NCBI RefSeq assembly: GCF_003112695.1
Contig: NZ_BFBP01000006.1
Location: 37,228-101,227, forward strand
Length of the DNA stretch: 64,000 bases
From: Azospira sp. I13
GTDB taxonomy: Bacteria; Pseudomonadota; Gammaproteobacteria; Burkholderiales; Rhodocyclaceae
Direction: 5' to 3'
This document shows positions 11,323-19,799 of this stretch, one piece after another (the first letter of the stretch is position 1; every line of letters begins with the position of its first letter). The notes beneath the pieces were generated by a model, which was not told the DNA's origin, did no database searches, and saw nothing but the letters and a program-made list of their open reading frames with translations. The position numbers and the translations under genes are program-made.

Positions 11323-11904
11323 ATGAACATGAAATTTTTCATGGCGGCCCTGGCCGCCCTCACGCTCTTCACCGGCAGCGCCCGGGCCACGGAAGTGGCC
11401 GGGGTGAAGTTTGAGGAGCGCCTGAAACTGGATCAGCAGGAACTGGCCCTCAACGGCGCCGGCCTGCGTTCCAAGGTCTTTTTCAAGGTCTATGCCGTGG
11501 GCCTCTACCTGCCGGCCAAGGCCGGTGAGGTGGAAGGCGTGCTGGCGGCCAAGGGCGCCAAGCGCCTGGCTATCGTGCCCCTCATGGAACTGACCGCTCA
11601 GCAGTTCGTGGACGCCCTTTCCGGCGGCATCGCCAAGAACCACAGCGAAGCCGAAACGGCGGAGCTGAAGGACCGCATCCAGACCTTCGAAGCCAATCTG
11701 CTGGGCCTGGGCAAGGCCGCCAAGGGCACGCCCATCACCCTGGACTGGATTCCCGAGCAGGGCACCCGTCTCACCGTGGCCGGCCAGCCCCAGGGCAAGG
11801 TGATTCCCGGGGAGGATTTCTACAAGGCCCTGCTGCGCATCTGGCTGGGTAACAAGCCAGCCCAGGGCGATCTCAAGGACGCCCTGCTCGGCAAGGCCCA
11901 GTAA
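11323..11904 (+). CDS. Exported chalcone isomerase-like protein
   Basis: A 193-residue protein with a Sec signal peptide (MKFFMAALAALTLFTGSARA) and the bacterial chalcone-isomerase-like fold signature: LALNGAGLRSKVFFKVYAVGLYLPAK, then LMELTAQQFVDAL and FYKALLRIWLGNKP. Bacterial members are periplasmic, mostly lack proven chalcone isomerase activity, and are thought to bind hydrophobic ligands. A ribosome site (AAAGGAGA) precedes the ATG. It stands alone between proA and ogt. Confidence 0.85.
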   Translation: MNMKFFMAALAALTLFTGSARATEVAGVKFEERLKLDQQELALNGAGLRSKVFFKVYAVGLYLPAKAGEVEGVLAAKGAKRLAIVPLMELTAQQFVDALSGGIAKNHSEAETAELKDRIQTFEANLLGLGKAAKGTPITLDWIPEQGTRLTVAGQPQGKVIPGEDFYKALLRIWLGNKPAQGDLKDALLGKAQ

Positions 11905-11960
11905 GCTTCTTCAACGGGGGTGGCCGGTAGGCCGCCCCCTTCTTCATTCTCCCGATCCTC

Positions 11961-12449
11961 ATGACCAAGACCGCCGCCCAGCCTGCCTTCCAGGCCATCA
12001 CCCTGGCCCCGGGCTTCGCCCTCGGCATCCGCTGCGACGGCGACGAGATCATCGAGATCGTCTATCTGCCCCCCGGCCCGGCCCAGGCGCCGACAACTCC
12101 CCTCGCCGCCGAGGCGGTGCGCCAGATTCAGGCCTACCTGGCCGACCCGGGCTTTGTCTTCGGCCTGCCCCTGCGCCCCTCCGGCACCTTGTTCCAGCGC
12201 CGGGTGTGGCAGCAGATCAGCGCCATTCCCCGGGGCCAGGTGCTGCGCTACGGCGACGTGGCCAAGGCGCTGCACAGTGGCCCCCGGGCGGTGGGCGGTG
12301 CCTGCGGCGCCAACCCCTTTCCCCTGGTGGTGCCCTGCCATCGCGTCGTTTCCGCCAGCGGCCTGGGCGGTTTCGGCCGCAACGGCGGCGATTTTCTGCT
12401 CGACATCAAACGCTGGCTGCTGCGCCATGAAGGCTGCACGCCCTGCTGA
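11961..12449 (+). CDS. ogt: Methylated-DNA--protein-cysteine S-methyltransferase
   Basis: A 162-residue suicide DNA-repair protein that transfers the methyl group of O6-methylguanine to its own cysteine. The acceptor is C126 in the PCHRVV motif, preceded by the helix-turn-helix region (RGQVLRYGDVAKALHSGPRAVG). The N-terminal ribonuclease-H-like domain is short. No Ada-type regulatory domain is present. It lies 12 bases before xerD, so co-expression is likely. Confidence 0.93.
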   Translation: MTKTAAQPAFQAITLAPGFALGIRCDGDEIIEIVYLPPGPAQAPTTPLAAEAVRQIQAYLADPGFVFGLPLRPSGTLFQRRVWQQISAIPRGQVLRYGDVAKALHSGPRAVGGACGANPFPLVVPCHRVVSASGLGGFGRNGGDFLLDIKRWLLRHEGCTPC

Positions 12450-12461
12450 GGGCCCCGCGCC

Positions 12462-13379
12462 ATGAGCGATACCCCGTCCCTGGAGTTCGCCAGCCAGAGC
12501 GAGATCGACGCTTTCTGCGACGCCCTGTGGCTGGAAGACGGGCTCTCCCCCAATTCCCTCGCCGCCTACCGCAGCGACCTGCAACGCTACGCCCTGTGGC
12601 TGCAACAGCAGGGCCGGCCGCCCCTGGCCCAGGCCGACACGGCGGACCTGACCGCCTTCCTGGCCAGCGTCGCGCCCCAGATGAAATCCAGCTCCCAGGC
12701 GCGCTACCTCTCCTCCCTGCGCCGCTTCTACCGCCGCCTGCTGGCCCAGGGGCGCCGCCAGAGCGACCCCACCTTGCAGACGGCCATGCCGGTGAAAGCT
12801 TCCCGCCTGCCCAAGGTGATGAGCGAAGCCCAGGTGGAAGCCCTGCTGGCGGCGCCGGAGGTGGAAACGCCCCTCGGCCAGCGGGACCGGGCCATGCTGG
12901 AAACCCTCTACGCCACCGGCCTGCGGGTCAGCGAGCTGGTCAATCTCAAGCTCCACGAAATCAGCTTCGACATGGGGGTGGCCCGGGTTTTCGGCAAGGG
13001 CAGCAAGGAGCGCCTGGTGCCCCTCGGCGAAGTAGCCCTGGACTGGCTACAAACCTACCTGGGGGATGGCCGCCAGACGCTGCTGGCCGGGCGCCAGAGC
13101 GACTTCTGCTTCATCACCGCCCGGGGTACGGCCATGACCCGGCAGATGTTCTGGACCCTGGTGAAGAAGTACGCCCTCATCGCCGGCATGGACCCGGCCC
13201 GCCTCTCCCCCCACGTGCTGCGCCACGCCTTTGCCACCCACCTGCTCAACCACGGTGCCGACCTGCGGGTGGTGCAGCTCCTGCTTGGCCACGCCGATAT
13301 TTCCACCACCCAGATCTACACCCACGTGGCCCGGGAACGGCTGAAGGAACTGCACGCCGTGCACCACCCGCGGGGGTAG
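12462..13379 (+). CDS. xerD: Site-specific tyrosine recombinase XerD
   Basis: A 305-residue chromosome-dimer-resolving recombinase acting with XerC at dif. The N-terminal SAM-like core-binding domain (about 10-95) is followed by the catalytic domain. R155 (GLRVSEL), the GKGSKERLVP beta hairpin lysine, HVLRH, the LLGH histidine and nucleophile Y286 (TTQIYTHV) are all visible. It is conserved in length and not associated with any mobile element, which argues for the housekeeping XerD. Confidence 0.94.
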   Translation: MSDTPSLEFASQSEIDAFCDALWLEDGLSPNSLAAYRSDLQRYALWLQQQGRPPLAQADTADLTAFLASVAPQMKSSSQARYLSSLRRFYRRLLAQGRRQSDPTLQTAMPVKASRLPKVMSEAQVEALLAAPEVETPLGQRDRAMLETLYATGLRVSELVNLKLHEISFDMGVARVFGKGSKERLVPLGEVALDWLQTYLGDGRQTLLAGRQSDFCFITARGTAMTRQMFWTLVKKYALIAGMDPARLSPHVLRHAFATHLLNHGADLRVVQLLLGHADISTTQIYTHVARERLKELHAVHHPRG

Positions 13380-13454
13380 CCCGGACTCGCGCCGCCGCCC
13401 GCTGGCGGGCGTAGAATGAAGCCATTCCTCCACAAGACACCTTCGAGGTGCATC

Positions 13455-13961
13455 ATGAGCCGCCAACACGAATTCGACGCCAGCCACGCCCCGGAAACCC
13501 AGGCCACCCGCTTCCTGCGCCAGCACCGTATCGCCCACTCCAACCACCTCTACGCATACGAGGAACACGGCGGCACCAAGGTGTCGGCCCGGGAACTGAA
13601 TGTGGACGAACACGCCGTGGTGAAGACCCTGATCATGGAAGACGAGCAGGCCAAGCCGCTCATTGTCCTGATGCACGGCGACTGCAAGGTATCCACCAAG
13701 GAACTGGCCCGCCAGATCGGCTGCAAGAAGGTAGAGCCCTGCAAGCCGGAAGTGGCCAACCGCCACACCGGCTTCCTGGTAGGCGGCACCAGCCCCTTCG
13801 GCACCAAGAAGACGATGCCCGTGTATGTGGAAAAGTCCATCCTGGACCTGCCCCTCATCTACATCAACGGCGGCCGCCGGGGCTATCTGGTTGGCATCCA
13901 CCCCCACGACCTGCTGGCCGTACTGCAACCCAAGGTGGTGGAAGCGGCGCTGAAGGACTAA
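13455..13961 (+). CDS. ybaK: Cys-tRNA(Pro)/tRNA(Cys) deacylase, YbaK family
   Basis: A 168-residue trans-editing enzyme that hydrolyses mischarged Cys-tRNA(Pro). The YbaK/EbsC fold is recognised from HAVVKTLIMED (with the conserved Lys), GDCKVSTKELARQIGCKKVEPC and TGFLVGGTSPFGTKK. The ATG at 13455 follows CGAGGTG and gives the usual N-terminus; an in-frame ATG at 13416 would add 13 residues. It converges with the next gene. Confidence 0.9.
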   Translation: MSRQHEFDASHAPETQATRFLRQHRIAHSNHLYAYEEHGGTKVSARELNVDEHAVVKTLIMEDEQAKPLIVLMHGDCKVSTKELARQIGCKKVEPCKPEVANRHTGFLVGGTSPFGTKKTMPVYVEKSILDLPLIYINGGRRGYLVGIHPHDLLAVLQPKVVEAALKD

Positions 13962-13971
13962 GCGCCCGGGC

Positions 13972-13999
13972 CGTCGGCTAGCGCTACCGCTAGCCGACG
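13972..13999. terminator. Perfect 12-bp hairpin between convergent genes
   Basis: CGTCGGCTAGCG, a 4-base loop (CTAC), and the exact reverse complement CGCTAGCCGACG. It lies 10 bases after the ybaK stop and just before the stop of the opposing gene, the position of a bidirectional terminator. It lacks a T-tract on either strand. Confidence 0.55.
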
Positions 14000-14018
14000 A
14001 ACGTTCGCCGGCCGCCAG

Positions 14019-14657
14019 TCACTGGGCGGGGCCGGCCGGGGCTGCGCGGGAAGGGAGAACACCCTCGGCGCCATTGGGCATTGCCACCTTCCCTGCATCG
14101 GCTGCCGCCCTGGCTGCGGCCTCGGTGAAGCGCAGGAATTCTGCTGCCAGTGGGCTGTTCGGCGCCGCCTGGGCCAGCGTTTCGAGCACCTGCGGCACCC
14201 ACTTGGGGCGCCCCGCCTCCGGCAGTTGGCCCAGCTCCAGCACGACGCACTGAGCCCCTTCACCCAGCACATCGCCGTTGAACAGGGTGCGGCGATGGGT
14301 GGCGACGCGGAACATGGCCTCGGGCGGGCGGCCTTCGCAATCCTTGCGGTTGATGATCAGCGCGTAGGCGGCAATCTTGCCCGGCTGGGGCGGGGTGACG
14401 CTATCCATGCCGAAGGTGGTGACGCGCTCTTCCCAGCGTTGCTCGTAGGGCGCGACGATGCCGCTGTAGCGGCAACGCTCCTCCTCCGTTTTGGGGCGCA
14501 CGCGAATCGTCACGTAGGCGGCCGAACTCATTTCCAGCGGCGCCACCTGGCCCAGCTGCTGCGGCAGGCTGACATCGGCCAGGGCGAACAGGGTGATACC
14601 CAGGGCCTTGCCGGCCACCGTGCCGGCATTGAACAAGAGATTCAGCAGGTCAAACAT
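14019..14657 (-). CDS. Hypothetical protein with N-terminal hydrophobic segment
   Basis: A 212-residue protein not recognised. Residues 3-27 (LLNLLFNAGTVAGKALGITLFAL) are hydrophobic and could be a membrane anchor or an atypical signal. A globular middle follows, with TIRVRPKTEEERCRYSGIVAPYEQRWEE in two parts and TLFNGDVLGEGAQCVVLELG. The Ala/Pro-rich tail ends PAGPAQ. A ribosome site (AGGGG) lies ten bases ahead of the ATG. It is monocistronic between ybaK and folB. The 214 bases upstream contain nothing else recognised. Confidence 0.65.
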   Translation of the reverse strand: MFDLLNLLFNAGTVAGKALGITLFALADVSLPQQLGQVAPLEMSSAAYVTIRVRPKTEEERCRYSGIVAPYEQRWEERVTTFGMDSVTPPQPGKIAAYALIINRKDCEGRPPEAMFRVATHRRTLFNGDVLGEGAQCVVLELGQLPEAGRPKWVPQVLETLAQAAPNSPLAAEFLRFTEAAARAAADAGKVAMPNGAEGVLPSRAAPAGPAQ

Positions 14658-14871
14658 GCTTGCCCCTGGATGGGAGTGATTTCATGGGAATTTGAACTGG
14701 CAGCCAGCGCCGAAAATTTGACCACAGGCTGGGAAGGCAATAGGGACGCCGACCTTCCTCATGCCACCCCGGAACACAAGGCCTGGCGCGGCGCTGCGGA
14801 GAGGCCCCCGCCCCTTCTAGGTTTCCGGCCCGTTTGTGAAGCAGGGAATGGGGAATGGCCCGGGAAGGGCC

Positions 14872-15225
14872 TCAGGCGCTGCGTTCGATGATGACGCCGA
14901 CCCGCCGCACGCCGGGCATCATCCCCAGCTTGGCGACGGAAACCCGCACCCAGCTGCAGCGAAACTCTTCCAGCACCAGGGTGGACACGTGCTCCGCCAG
15001 CTTTTCCAGCAGGCCGAACTGGGTGGTGGAAAGGTCCTGGCGCAGGCGGTCCACCACCTTGGCGTAGTCGATGGTGTCGCGGATGTCGTCGCTGGCCCCG
15101 GCGCTGGCCGTGGAGGAAACGCCCATCTGCAGGGACAGCTCGACGGTCTGGGGCATGATCTGCTCCCGCGGGTAGATGCCGATGCGGGTCTGCACGCGGA
15201 AGTCGTCGATAAAAATGATGTCCAT
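14872..15225 (-). CDS. folB: Dihydroneopterin aldolase
   Basis: A 117-residue folate-pathway enzyme converting dihydroneopterin to 6-hydroxymethyl-dihydropterin and glycolaldehyde. The family pattern is present: IFIDDFRVQTRIGIYPREQ at the start, DTIDYAKVVDRL with the conserved Tyr, LLEKLAEHV with the substrate-anchoring Glu, and VSVAKLG with the catalytic Lys near the end. It is divergent from plsY, a very common pairing in proteobacteria. Confidence 0.93.
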   Translation of the reverse strand: MDIIFIDDFRVQTRIGIYPREQIMPQTVELSLQMGVSSTASAGASDDIRDTIDYAKVVDRLRQDLSTTQFGLLEKLAEHVSTLVLEEFRCSWVRVSVAKLGMMPGVRRVGVIIERSA

Positions 15226-15310
15226 GGGATTTTTCGGCTGCTGCCGGGCCTTGCGGGTAAAATGCTGGCCCGCATTGTACCTCTATCGCCCCCAACCCTG
15301 ACCGGCTCCC

Positions 15311-15967
15311 ATGACCTCCACCCAAACCCTGCCCCTGGCCCTGATCGCCGCCTACCTGCTGGGCTCCGTGCCCTTTGCCGTCATCGTCAGCCGCGGTTTC
15401 GGCCTGGCCGACCCCCGCTCCTACGGCTCCGGCAACCCGGGGGCCACCAATGTGCTGCGCAGCGGTAACAAACTGGCGGCCCTGCTGACCCTGCTCGGCG
15501 ACGCCGCCAAGGGCGCCCTGGCCGTCATCCTGGCCCGGCTCTTCCTCGATGGCCAGGCGGTGGAGCCTTCCGCCGAGCGCCTGCTGCTGGGCGGTGTGGC
15601 CCTGGCCGTGTTCTTCGGCCATCTTTTCCCGGTATTCCTGAAATTCAAGGGCGGCAAGGGCGTTGCCACCGCCGCCGGCGTGCTGCTGGCCCTGGACCCG
15701 CTGCTGGGCCTGGCCACCCTGGGCCTGTGGCTGGGCACCGCCGCCCTCTCCCGCTATTCCTCCCTCGCCGCCCTGGTGGCCGCCAGCGGCGCCCCCCTGG
15801 TGGCGGGCATGTTGTGGGGTTTCAACCTGCTGGTGGCCGCCGTGGCCATCATGGCCATGGCCCTGGTGGCCAAGCACTGGGCCAACATCCAGCGCCTGCT
15901 GGCCGGCCAGGAGTCGAAGATCGGCGGCAAGAAGAAGGCGAGCACCAAGGCCCCGAAGGGCCATTAG
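15311..15967 (+). CDS. plsY: Glycerol-3-phosphate acyltransferase PlsY
   Basis: A 218-residue polytopic inner-membrane enzyme that transfers acyl from acyl-phosphate to glycerol-3-phosphate, the first step of phospholipid synthesis. Signatures: [18 protein letters not shown] and [13 protein letters not shown], with about five hydrophobic segments. The C-terminus is Lys-rich ([14 protein letters not shown]). It forms a functional pair with plsC at the start of the window. A rho-independent terminator follows at 16016-16048. Confidence 0.95.
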   Translation: MTSTQTLPLALIAAYLLGSVPFAVIVSRGFGLADPRSYGSGNPGATNVLRSGNKLAALLTLLGDAAKGALAVILARLFLDGQAVEPSAERLLLGGVALAVFFGHLFPVFLKFKGGKGVATAAGVLLALDPLLGLATLGLWLGTAALSRYSSLAALVAASGAPLVAGMLWGFNLLVAAVAIMAMALVAKHWANIQRLLAGQESKIGGKKKASTKAPKGH

Positions 15968-16015
15968 TCGCTCCCAGGGGCATTGACCCATGCCCCTGTC
16001 GGCCAGTCACTCCCG

Positions 16016-16048
16016 ACCCGCCCGGCTTGTTCCTCCTGGGCGGGTTTT
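16016..16048 (+). terminator. Rho-independent terminator of plsY
   Basis: ACCCGCCC, a 14-base loop, then GGGCGGGT running into four Ts, about 50 bases after the plsY stop. Confidence 0.75.
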
Positions 16049-16123
16049 GAAAAGACGCTTGCTCCGCCATTGCGTGGCAGCCACAAGCCCTGGTGGTGGC
16101 GCTCCATTGCCGCCCTGGCAGGC

Positions 16124-16456
16124 TTATCCCCCCGCCAACGCCTTTTCCAGACGCCGGGCAAAAACCGTCATTTCCTTGGCGGCCTGCACGTCGCCCCGGA
16201 CTTCTGCCGCCGCGATGCCGCTGCGGTAGGCGGCCAGGGCTTCCTCCGTCCGCCCCGCTTCCGCCAGGGCCTTGCCCAGCAGTTTCCAGGCCGCAGAGTA
16301 GTGGGGATCCTTCTCCACCGCCTGCCGCAGGCGCTCCGCCGCCTTTTCCCATTCGCCGGCCTTGAGCCATTCGTTGCCCAGGGAATAGCGCAGCAGGGCA
16401 CCGTCCCGCGGGCCGTCCAGCAGCTTTTCCAGATTGGCGATGATCGCTGTCGTCAT
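16124..16456 (-). CDS. Small TPR-repeat protein
   Basis: A 110-residue protein made almost entirely of tetratricopeptide helices: [32 protein letters not shown] (in two pieces) and [28 protein letters not shown] give about two TPR units. Its partner is unknown. AAGGAAAT precedes the ATG. It is divergent from ridA and convergent with plsY. Similar small TPR proteins are common in betaproteobacteria. Confidence 0.8.
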   Translation of the reverse strand: MTTAIIANLEKLLDGPRDGALLRYSLGNEWLKAGEWEKAAERLRQAVEKDPHYSAAWKLLGKALAEAGRTEEALAAYRSGIAAAEVRGDVQAAKEMTVFARRLEKALAGG

Positions 16457-16500
16457 TTACCATTTCCTTTTTTGAAGGCTTCATTCTAAAGGACAGCAAA

Positions 16501-16881
16501 ATGGCCAAAACGATCATCGCCACCGACAAGGCTCCCGCCGCCATCGGCACCTACTCCCAGGCTGTGAAGGCCGGCGACACCGTGTACCTGTCCGGCCAGA
16601 TCGGCCTGGACCCGGCCACCATGCAGCTGGTGGACGGCATCGACGCCCAGATCGTGCGCGTCTTCGACAACCTCAAGGCCGTCGCTGAAGCCGCCGGCGG
16701 CTCCCTGGCCGACACCGTCAAGCTCAATGTGTATCTCACCGACCTGGGCAATTTCGCCAAGGTGAACGAGGTCATGGCCCAGTACTTCAGCCAGCCTTAC
16801 CCCGCCCGGGCCGCCGTGGGCGTCGCCTCCCTGCCCCGGGGCGCCCAGGTGGAAGCCGACGCCGTGCTGGTGCTCGGCTAA
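16501..16881 (+). CDS. ridA: RidA family reactive intermediate/imine deaminase
   Basis: A 126-residue trimeric enzyme that hydrolyses 2-aminoacrylate and other enamine/imine by-products of PLP enzymes. The RidA signature is clear: [20 protein letters not shown] with the glycine/tyrosine pocket, SGQIGLDP, and the C-terminal [21 protein letters not shown] holding the catalytic Arg and Glu. Its stop codon is in the same frame as the recG coding sequence that begins 15 bases downstream. Confidence 0.95.
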   Translation: MAKTIIATDKAPAAIGTYSQAVKAGDTVYLSGQIGLDPATMQLVDGIDAQIVRVFDNLKAVAEAAGGSLADTVKLNVYLTDLGNFAKVNEVMAQYFSQPYPARAAVGVASLPRGAQVEADAVLVLG

Positions 16882-16896
16882 CGCCGGTCCCTGACC

Positions 16897-18996
16897 TTGG
16901 CGGAGAAAAAGGCCGGGCCGGCCAAGGCCGCCAAGGCCACCAAGTCCGAGAGCAAGAGCAAGTCCCAGAGTGCCCTGCAACAGAAGCTGGGCAAGCTGGG
17001 GCTGCGTTCGCGCAACGACCTGATCCTGCACTTTCCCCTGCGCTACGAGGACGAGACCTCGGTGGTCACCATCGCCGAGGCTCCTTGGGACGGGCCGGTG
17101 CAGGTGGAGGTGCGGGTCACCGACGTCTCCATCCAGTTCCGCCCCCGGCGCCAGCTGGTGGCCCGCTGCGAGGATGATTCGGGGGAGCTGTGGCTGCGCT
17201 TCCTCAACTTCTACGGCAGCCAGGCGAAGCAGCTGGAAACGGCCCGGGATGAAGGGCGGAAACTGCGGGTCTTCGGTGAAATCCGGGGCGGTTTCTTCGG
17301 CAGCGAGATGGTTCATCCCCGCTACAAGTCCCTGGCACCGGAAGGCACTGGCACCAGCCTGCCCCAGTCCCTCACCCCGGTTTATCCCACCACGGCAGGC
17401 TTGGCCCAATCCGCCCTCAGGAAAATCATCGGCAAGGCCCTGGCCGAAAGCGACCTGGCCGAAACCCTGGATGCCTCCCTGCTGCAGGAACTGGACCTGG
17501 CGCCCTTCGCCGCCAGCGCCCGCCTGCTGCACGCGCCGCCCCCGGGCACCGATGAGTTTTCCCTGCAAAGCCGCCGCCACCCGGCCTGGCGGCGCATCAA
17601 ATTCGATGAGTTGCTGGCCCAGCAGCTTTCCCTGCGTCGCGCCTATCTGGCCCGGCGGGAACAGGGGGCGCCGCGCCTCAAAGCCTCCGGCGACCTGGCC
17701 CAACGCCTGCTGCAACAACTTTCCTTCCAGCTCACCGGCGCCCAGCAGCGGGTATGGCAGGAGATTGCCCGGGACCTGGGCGAGGCCCATCCCATGCAGC
17801 GCCTGTTGCAGGGGGACGTGGGCAGCGGCAAGACCATCGTCGCTGCCCTGGCCGCTTGTCAGGCCATCGAGTGCGGCTGGCAGGCGGCCTTCATGGCACC
17901 GACGGAAATCCTTGCCGAGCAGCACTACAAGAAGCTTTCGGCCTGGCTGGAGCCCTTGGGGGTTTCCGTGGCCTGGCTCTCCGGCAGCCTCAAGTCGGCG
18001 AAGAAGAAGGCCGCCCAGGCCGAAGCTGCCGCCGGGGCCCAGCTGGTGGTAGGGACCCATGCCCTGATCCAGGAAGATGTGGATTTTCTACGCCTGGGCC
18101 TGGCCATCGTGGACGAGCAGCACCGCTTCGGCGTGGCCCAGCGCCTGGAACTGCGCAAGAAGGGCAAAGCCGGCATCCCGCACCAGTTGATGATGTCTGC
18201 TACGCCCATTCCCCGCACCCTGGCCATGAGCTACTACGCCGACCTGGATGTCTCGGTGATCGATGAACTGCCGCCGGGGCGTACCCCCATCCGCACCAAG
18301 CTGGTCTCTGATGCACGCCGCGACGAGGTGGTCGGGGCAGTGCGCCACGCCGTGGAAAGCGGGCGCCAGGCTTACTGGGTCTGTCCCCTCATCGAGGAGA
18401 GTGAGAAGCTGGACCTGCAGGCCGCCATCGACACCCACGCCATCCTGGCCGAGGAGCTGGAAGGACTGTCGGTAGGCCTGGTGCATGGACGCCTCAAGCC
18501 CGACGAGAAGGCCGCCACCATGGCCGCCTTCGCCGCCGGGGAGATTCACGTGCTGGTGGCCACCACGGTGATCGAAGTGGGGGTGGATGTGCCCAACGCC
18601 AGCCTCATGGTCATCGAGCACGCCGAGCGCTTCGGCCTGGCCCAGCTGCACCAGCTGCGCGGCCGTGTCGGGCGGGGTGCCCACGAATCGGCCTGCGTCC
18701 TGCTCTATGCCACGCCCCTCTCCCAGACCGGGCGGGCCCGGCTGAAGATCATCTACGAGAACACCGACGGCTTTGAAATTGCCCGCCAGGACCTGCAACT
18801 GCGGGGCCCGGGGGAATTCGTTGGCGCCCGCCAGAGCGGAGTGCCCCTGCTGCGCTATGCCGATCTGGAAATGGACGGGGAACTGGTGGACCTGGCCCGG
18901 GACCAGGCCGAACGCCTACTGCGGGAGCGGCCAGCGGAGGCGGAACGACACCTGCAACGCTGGCTGGGCAGCAAGGAAGAACTGCTGAAAGCCTGA
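16897..18996 (+). CDS. recG: ATP-dependent DNA helicase RecG
   Basis: A 699-residue superfamily 2 helicase that remodels stalled forks and Holliday junctions. An N-terminal wedge/OB domain is followed by the helicase motifs: GDVGSGKT (Walker A), the DEQH box (VDEQHRFG), MSATPIPRTL, and TTVIEVGVDVPNAS with QLRGRVGRG. The start is uncertain: the only plausible codon before the conserved part is TTG at 16897, with no clear Shine-Dalgarno. The first 24 residues are a Lys/Ala-rich extension. It is likely translated by coupling to ridA. Confidence 0.93.
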   Translation: MAEKKAGPAKAAKATKSESKSKSQSALQQKLGKLGLRSRNDLILHFPLRYEDETSVVTIAEAPWDGPVQVEVRVTDVSIQFRPRRQLVARCEDDSGELWLRFLNFYGSQAKQLETARDEGRKLRVFGEIRGGFFGSEMVHPRYKSLAPEGTGTSLPQSLTPVYPTTAGLAQSALRKIIGKALAESDLAETLDASLLQELDLAPFAASARLLHAPPPGTDEFSLQSRRHPAWRRIKFDELLAQQLSLRRAYLARREQGAPRLKASGDLAQRLLQQLSFQLTGAQQRVWQEIARDLGEAHPMQRLLQGDVGSGKTIVAALAACQAIECGWQAAFMAPTEILAEQHYKKLSAWLEPLGVSVAWLSGSLKSAKKKAAQAEAAAGAQLVVGTHALIQEDVDFLRLGLAIVDEQHRFGVAQRLELRKKGKAGIPHQLMMSATPIPRTLAMSYYADLDVSVIDELPPGRTPIRTKLVSDARRDEVVGAVRHAVESGRQAYWVCPLIEESEKLDLQAAIDTHAILAEELEGLSVGLVHGRLKPDEKAATMAAFAAGEIHVLVATTVIEVGVDVPNASLMVIEHAERFGLAQLHQLRGRVGRGAHESACVLLYATPLSQTGRARLKIIYENTDGFEIARQDLQLRGPGEFVGARQSGVPLLRYADLEMDGELVDLARDQAERLLRERPAEAERHLQRWLGSKEELLKA

Positions 18997-19167
18997 GACC
19001 GCCTGCGAGAAAGGGCCGACGGGGCTGGCAGAGGACAAAAAACAGGGATAGGCAAAACAACACGCGGCAACCGCGCCGAGATGGGCGGATGGGTGCACTA
19101 CTGCAGGAAAAGCGGAGAAAAACAGGCCGCCGCCGGCGGGAAAGGCCGGCGGGGTGGAGTCAGTGCC

Positions 19168-19539
19168 TCAACAGCCGACCTTGCGCTTGGGCAGGTCGGG
19201 GGTGAACACGTTGGTCCAGGTGTCCTGCCAGAACTTGGCGGCATTCTGGGCGGCGGTCAGGCCGAACAGGGCCATGCGACCCTGGTGGCGCCACACCCAG
19301 CTGACCTGGGAGGTGCTATTGCTGTAGGGCTGGCGCACGGTGCTGCCGGCGCGGGCCTCCACCAGATCGAGAAAGCGCTCGATGCTGTGGCGGTGGAATT
19401 CAGCAGTCTTCGGGGAACCCTCGGTGTAGCCACAGGCGCTCTTCGCTTCTTCAACGGCACGTTCCCACAGCTTAAGGGCCATGGTGTCGGTAATGCCGGC
19501 CTTGCGGGCAATCCAGGGCAGAATCTTCGGGCTGTTCAT
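19168..19539 (-). CDS. Conserved hypothetical protein
   Basis: A 123-residue soluble protein not recognised with certainty. It has W/C/Y-rich stretches (KLWERAVEEAKSACGYTEGS, SQVSWVWRHQGRMALFG) and a basic tail, LPKRKVGC. The ATG at 19539 is preceded by AAAGGAAA six bases away. An upstream in-frame ATG is possible but would put the ribosome site inside the gene. It is convergent with recG and divergent from uvrD. The length and overall helix-rich look would fit a small accessory or phasin-like protein, but nothing decisive supports that. Confidence 0.6.
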   Translation of the reverse strand: MNSPKILPWIARKAGITDTMALKLWERAVEEAKSACGYTEGSPKTAEFHRHSIERFLDLVEARAGSTVRQPYSNSTSQVSWVWRHQGRMALFGLTAAQNAAKFWQDTWTNVFTPDLPKRKVGC

Positions 19540-19730
19540 ACTGTTTCCTTTCATACTTGGCGGTAACCAATGTCAGTGCGCCTTTGGCCTTGTGGGCACG
19601 GCGACTCGTTTTTGCTGCATTGCAATATGGATTATATCCTGACTGCCGGAATGAACACCTAGGGGTTTCACGTACCGGCTTATAACTATGATGCTGCTAC
19701 GCAACAAAAGTTCGCGGCTGGTAGCAGGGC

Positions 19731-19736
19731 TATAAT
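19731..19736 (+). promoter_or_regulatory. Likely -10 box for uvrD
   Basis: A perfect TATAAT lies 64 bases before the uvrD start. Just upstream, CTGCTAC (19694-19700) and GTAGCAG (19721-19727) form an inverted repeat with 20 bases between the arms. No convincing -35 was found. The gap 19540-19799 holds nothing else recognised. Confidence 0.4.
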
Positions 19737-19799
19737 CCGCCCCTGGCCTCTTATCGGCCGCCCCGCCCCAACCTTTACGGTCTTCCGCCCGCCCCTGCC

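Noticed and set aside
11142..11390. An antisense frame encoding FRG repeats
   Set aside because: It is simply the translation of the 9-bp tandem repeat; there is no ribosome site and it overlaps a real gene.
12462..13379. Tyrosine recombinase as sign of a mobile element
   Set aside because: It has the full housekeeping XerD layout between ogt and ybaK, with no att repeats or cargo genes.
19694..19727. Inverted repeat before uvrD considered as a LexA box
   Set aside because: It does not match CTGT-N8-ACAG; the arms are 20 bases apart.
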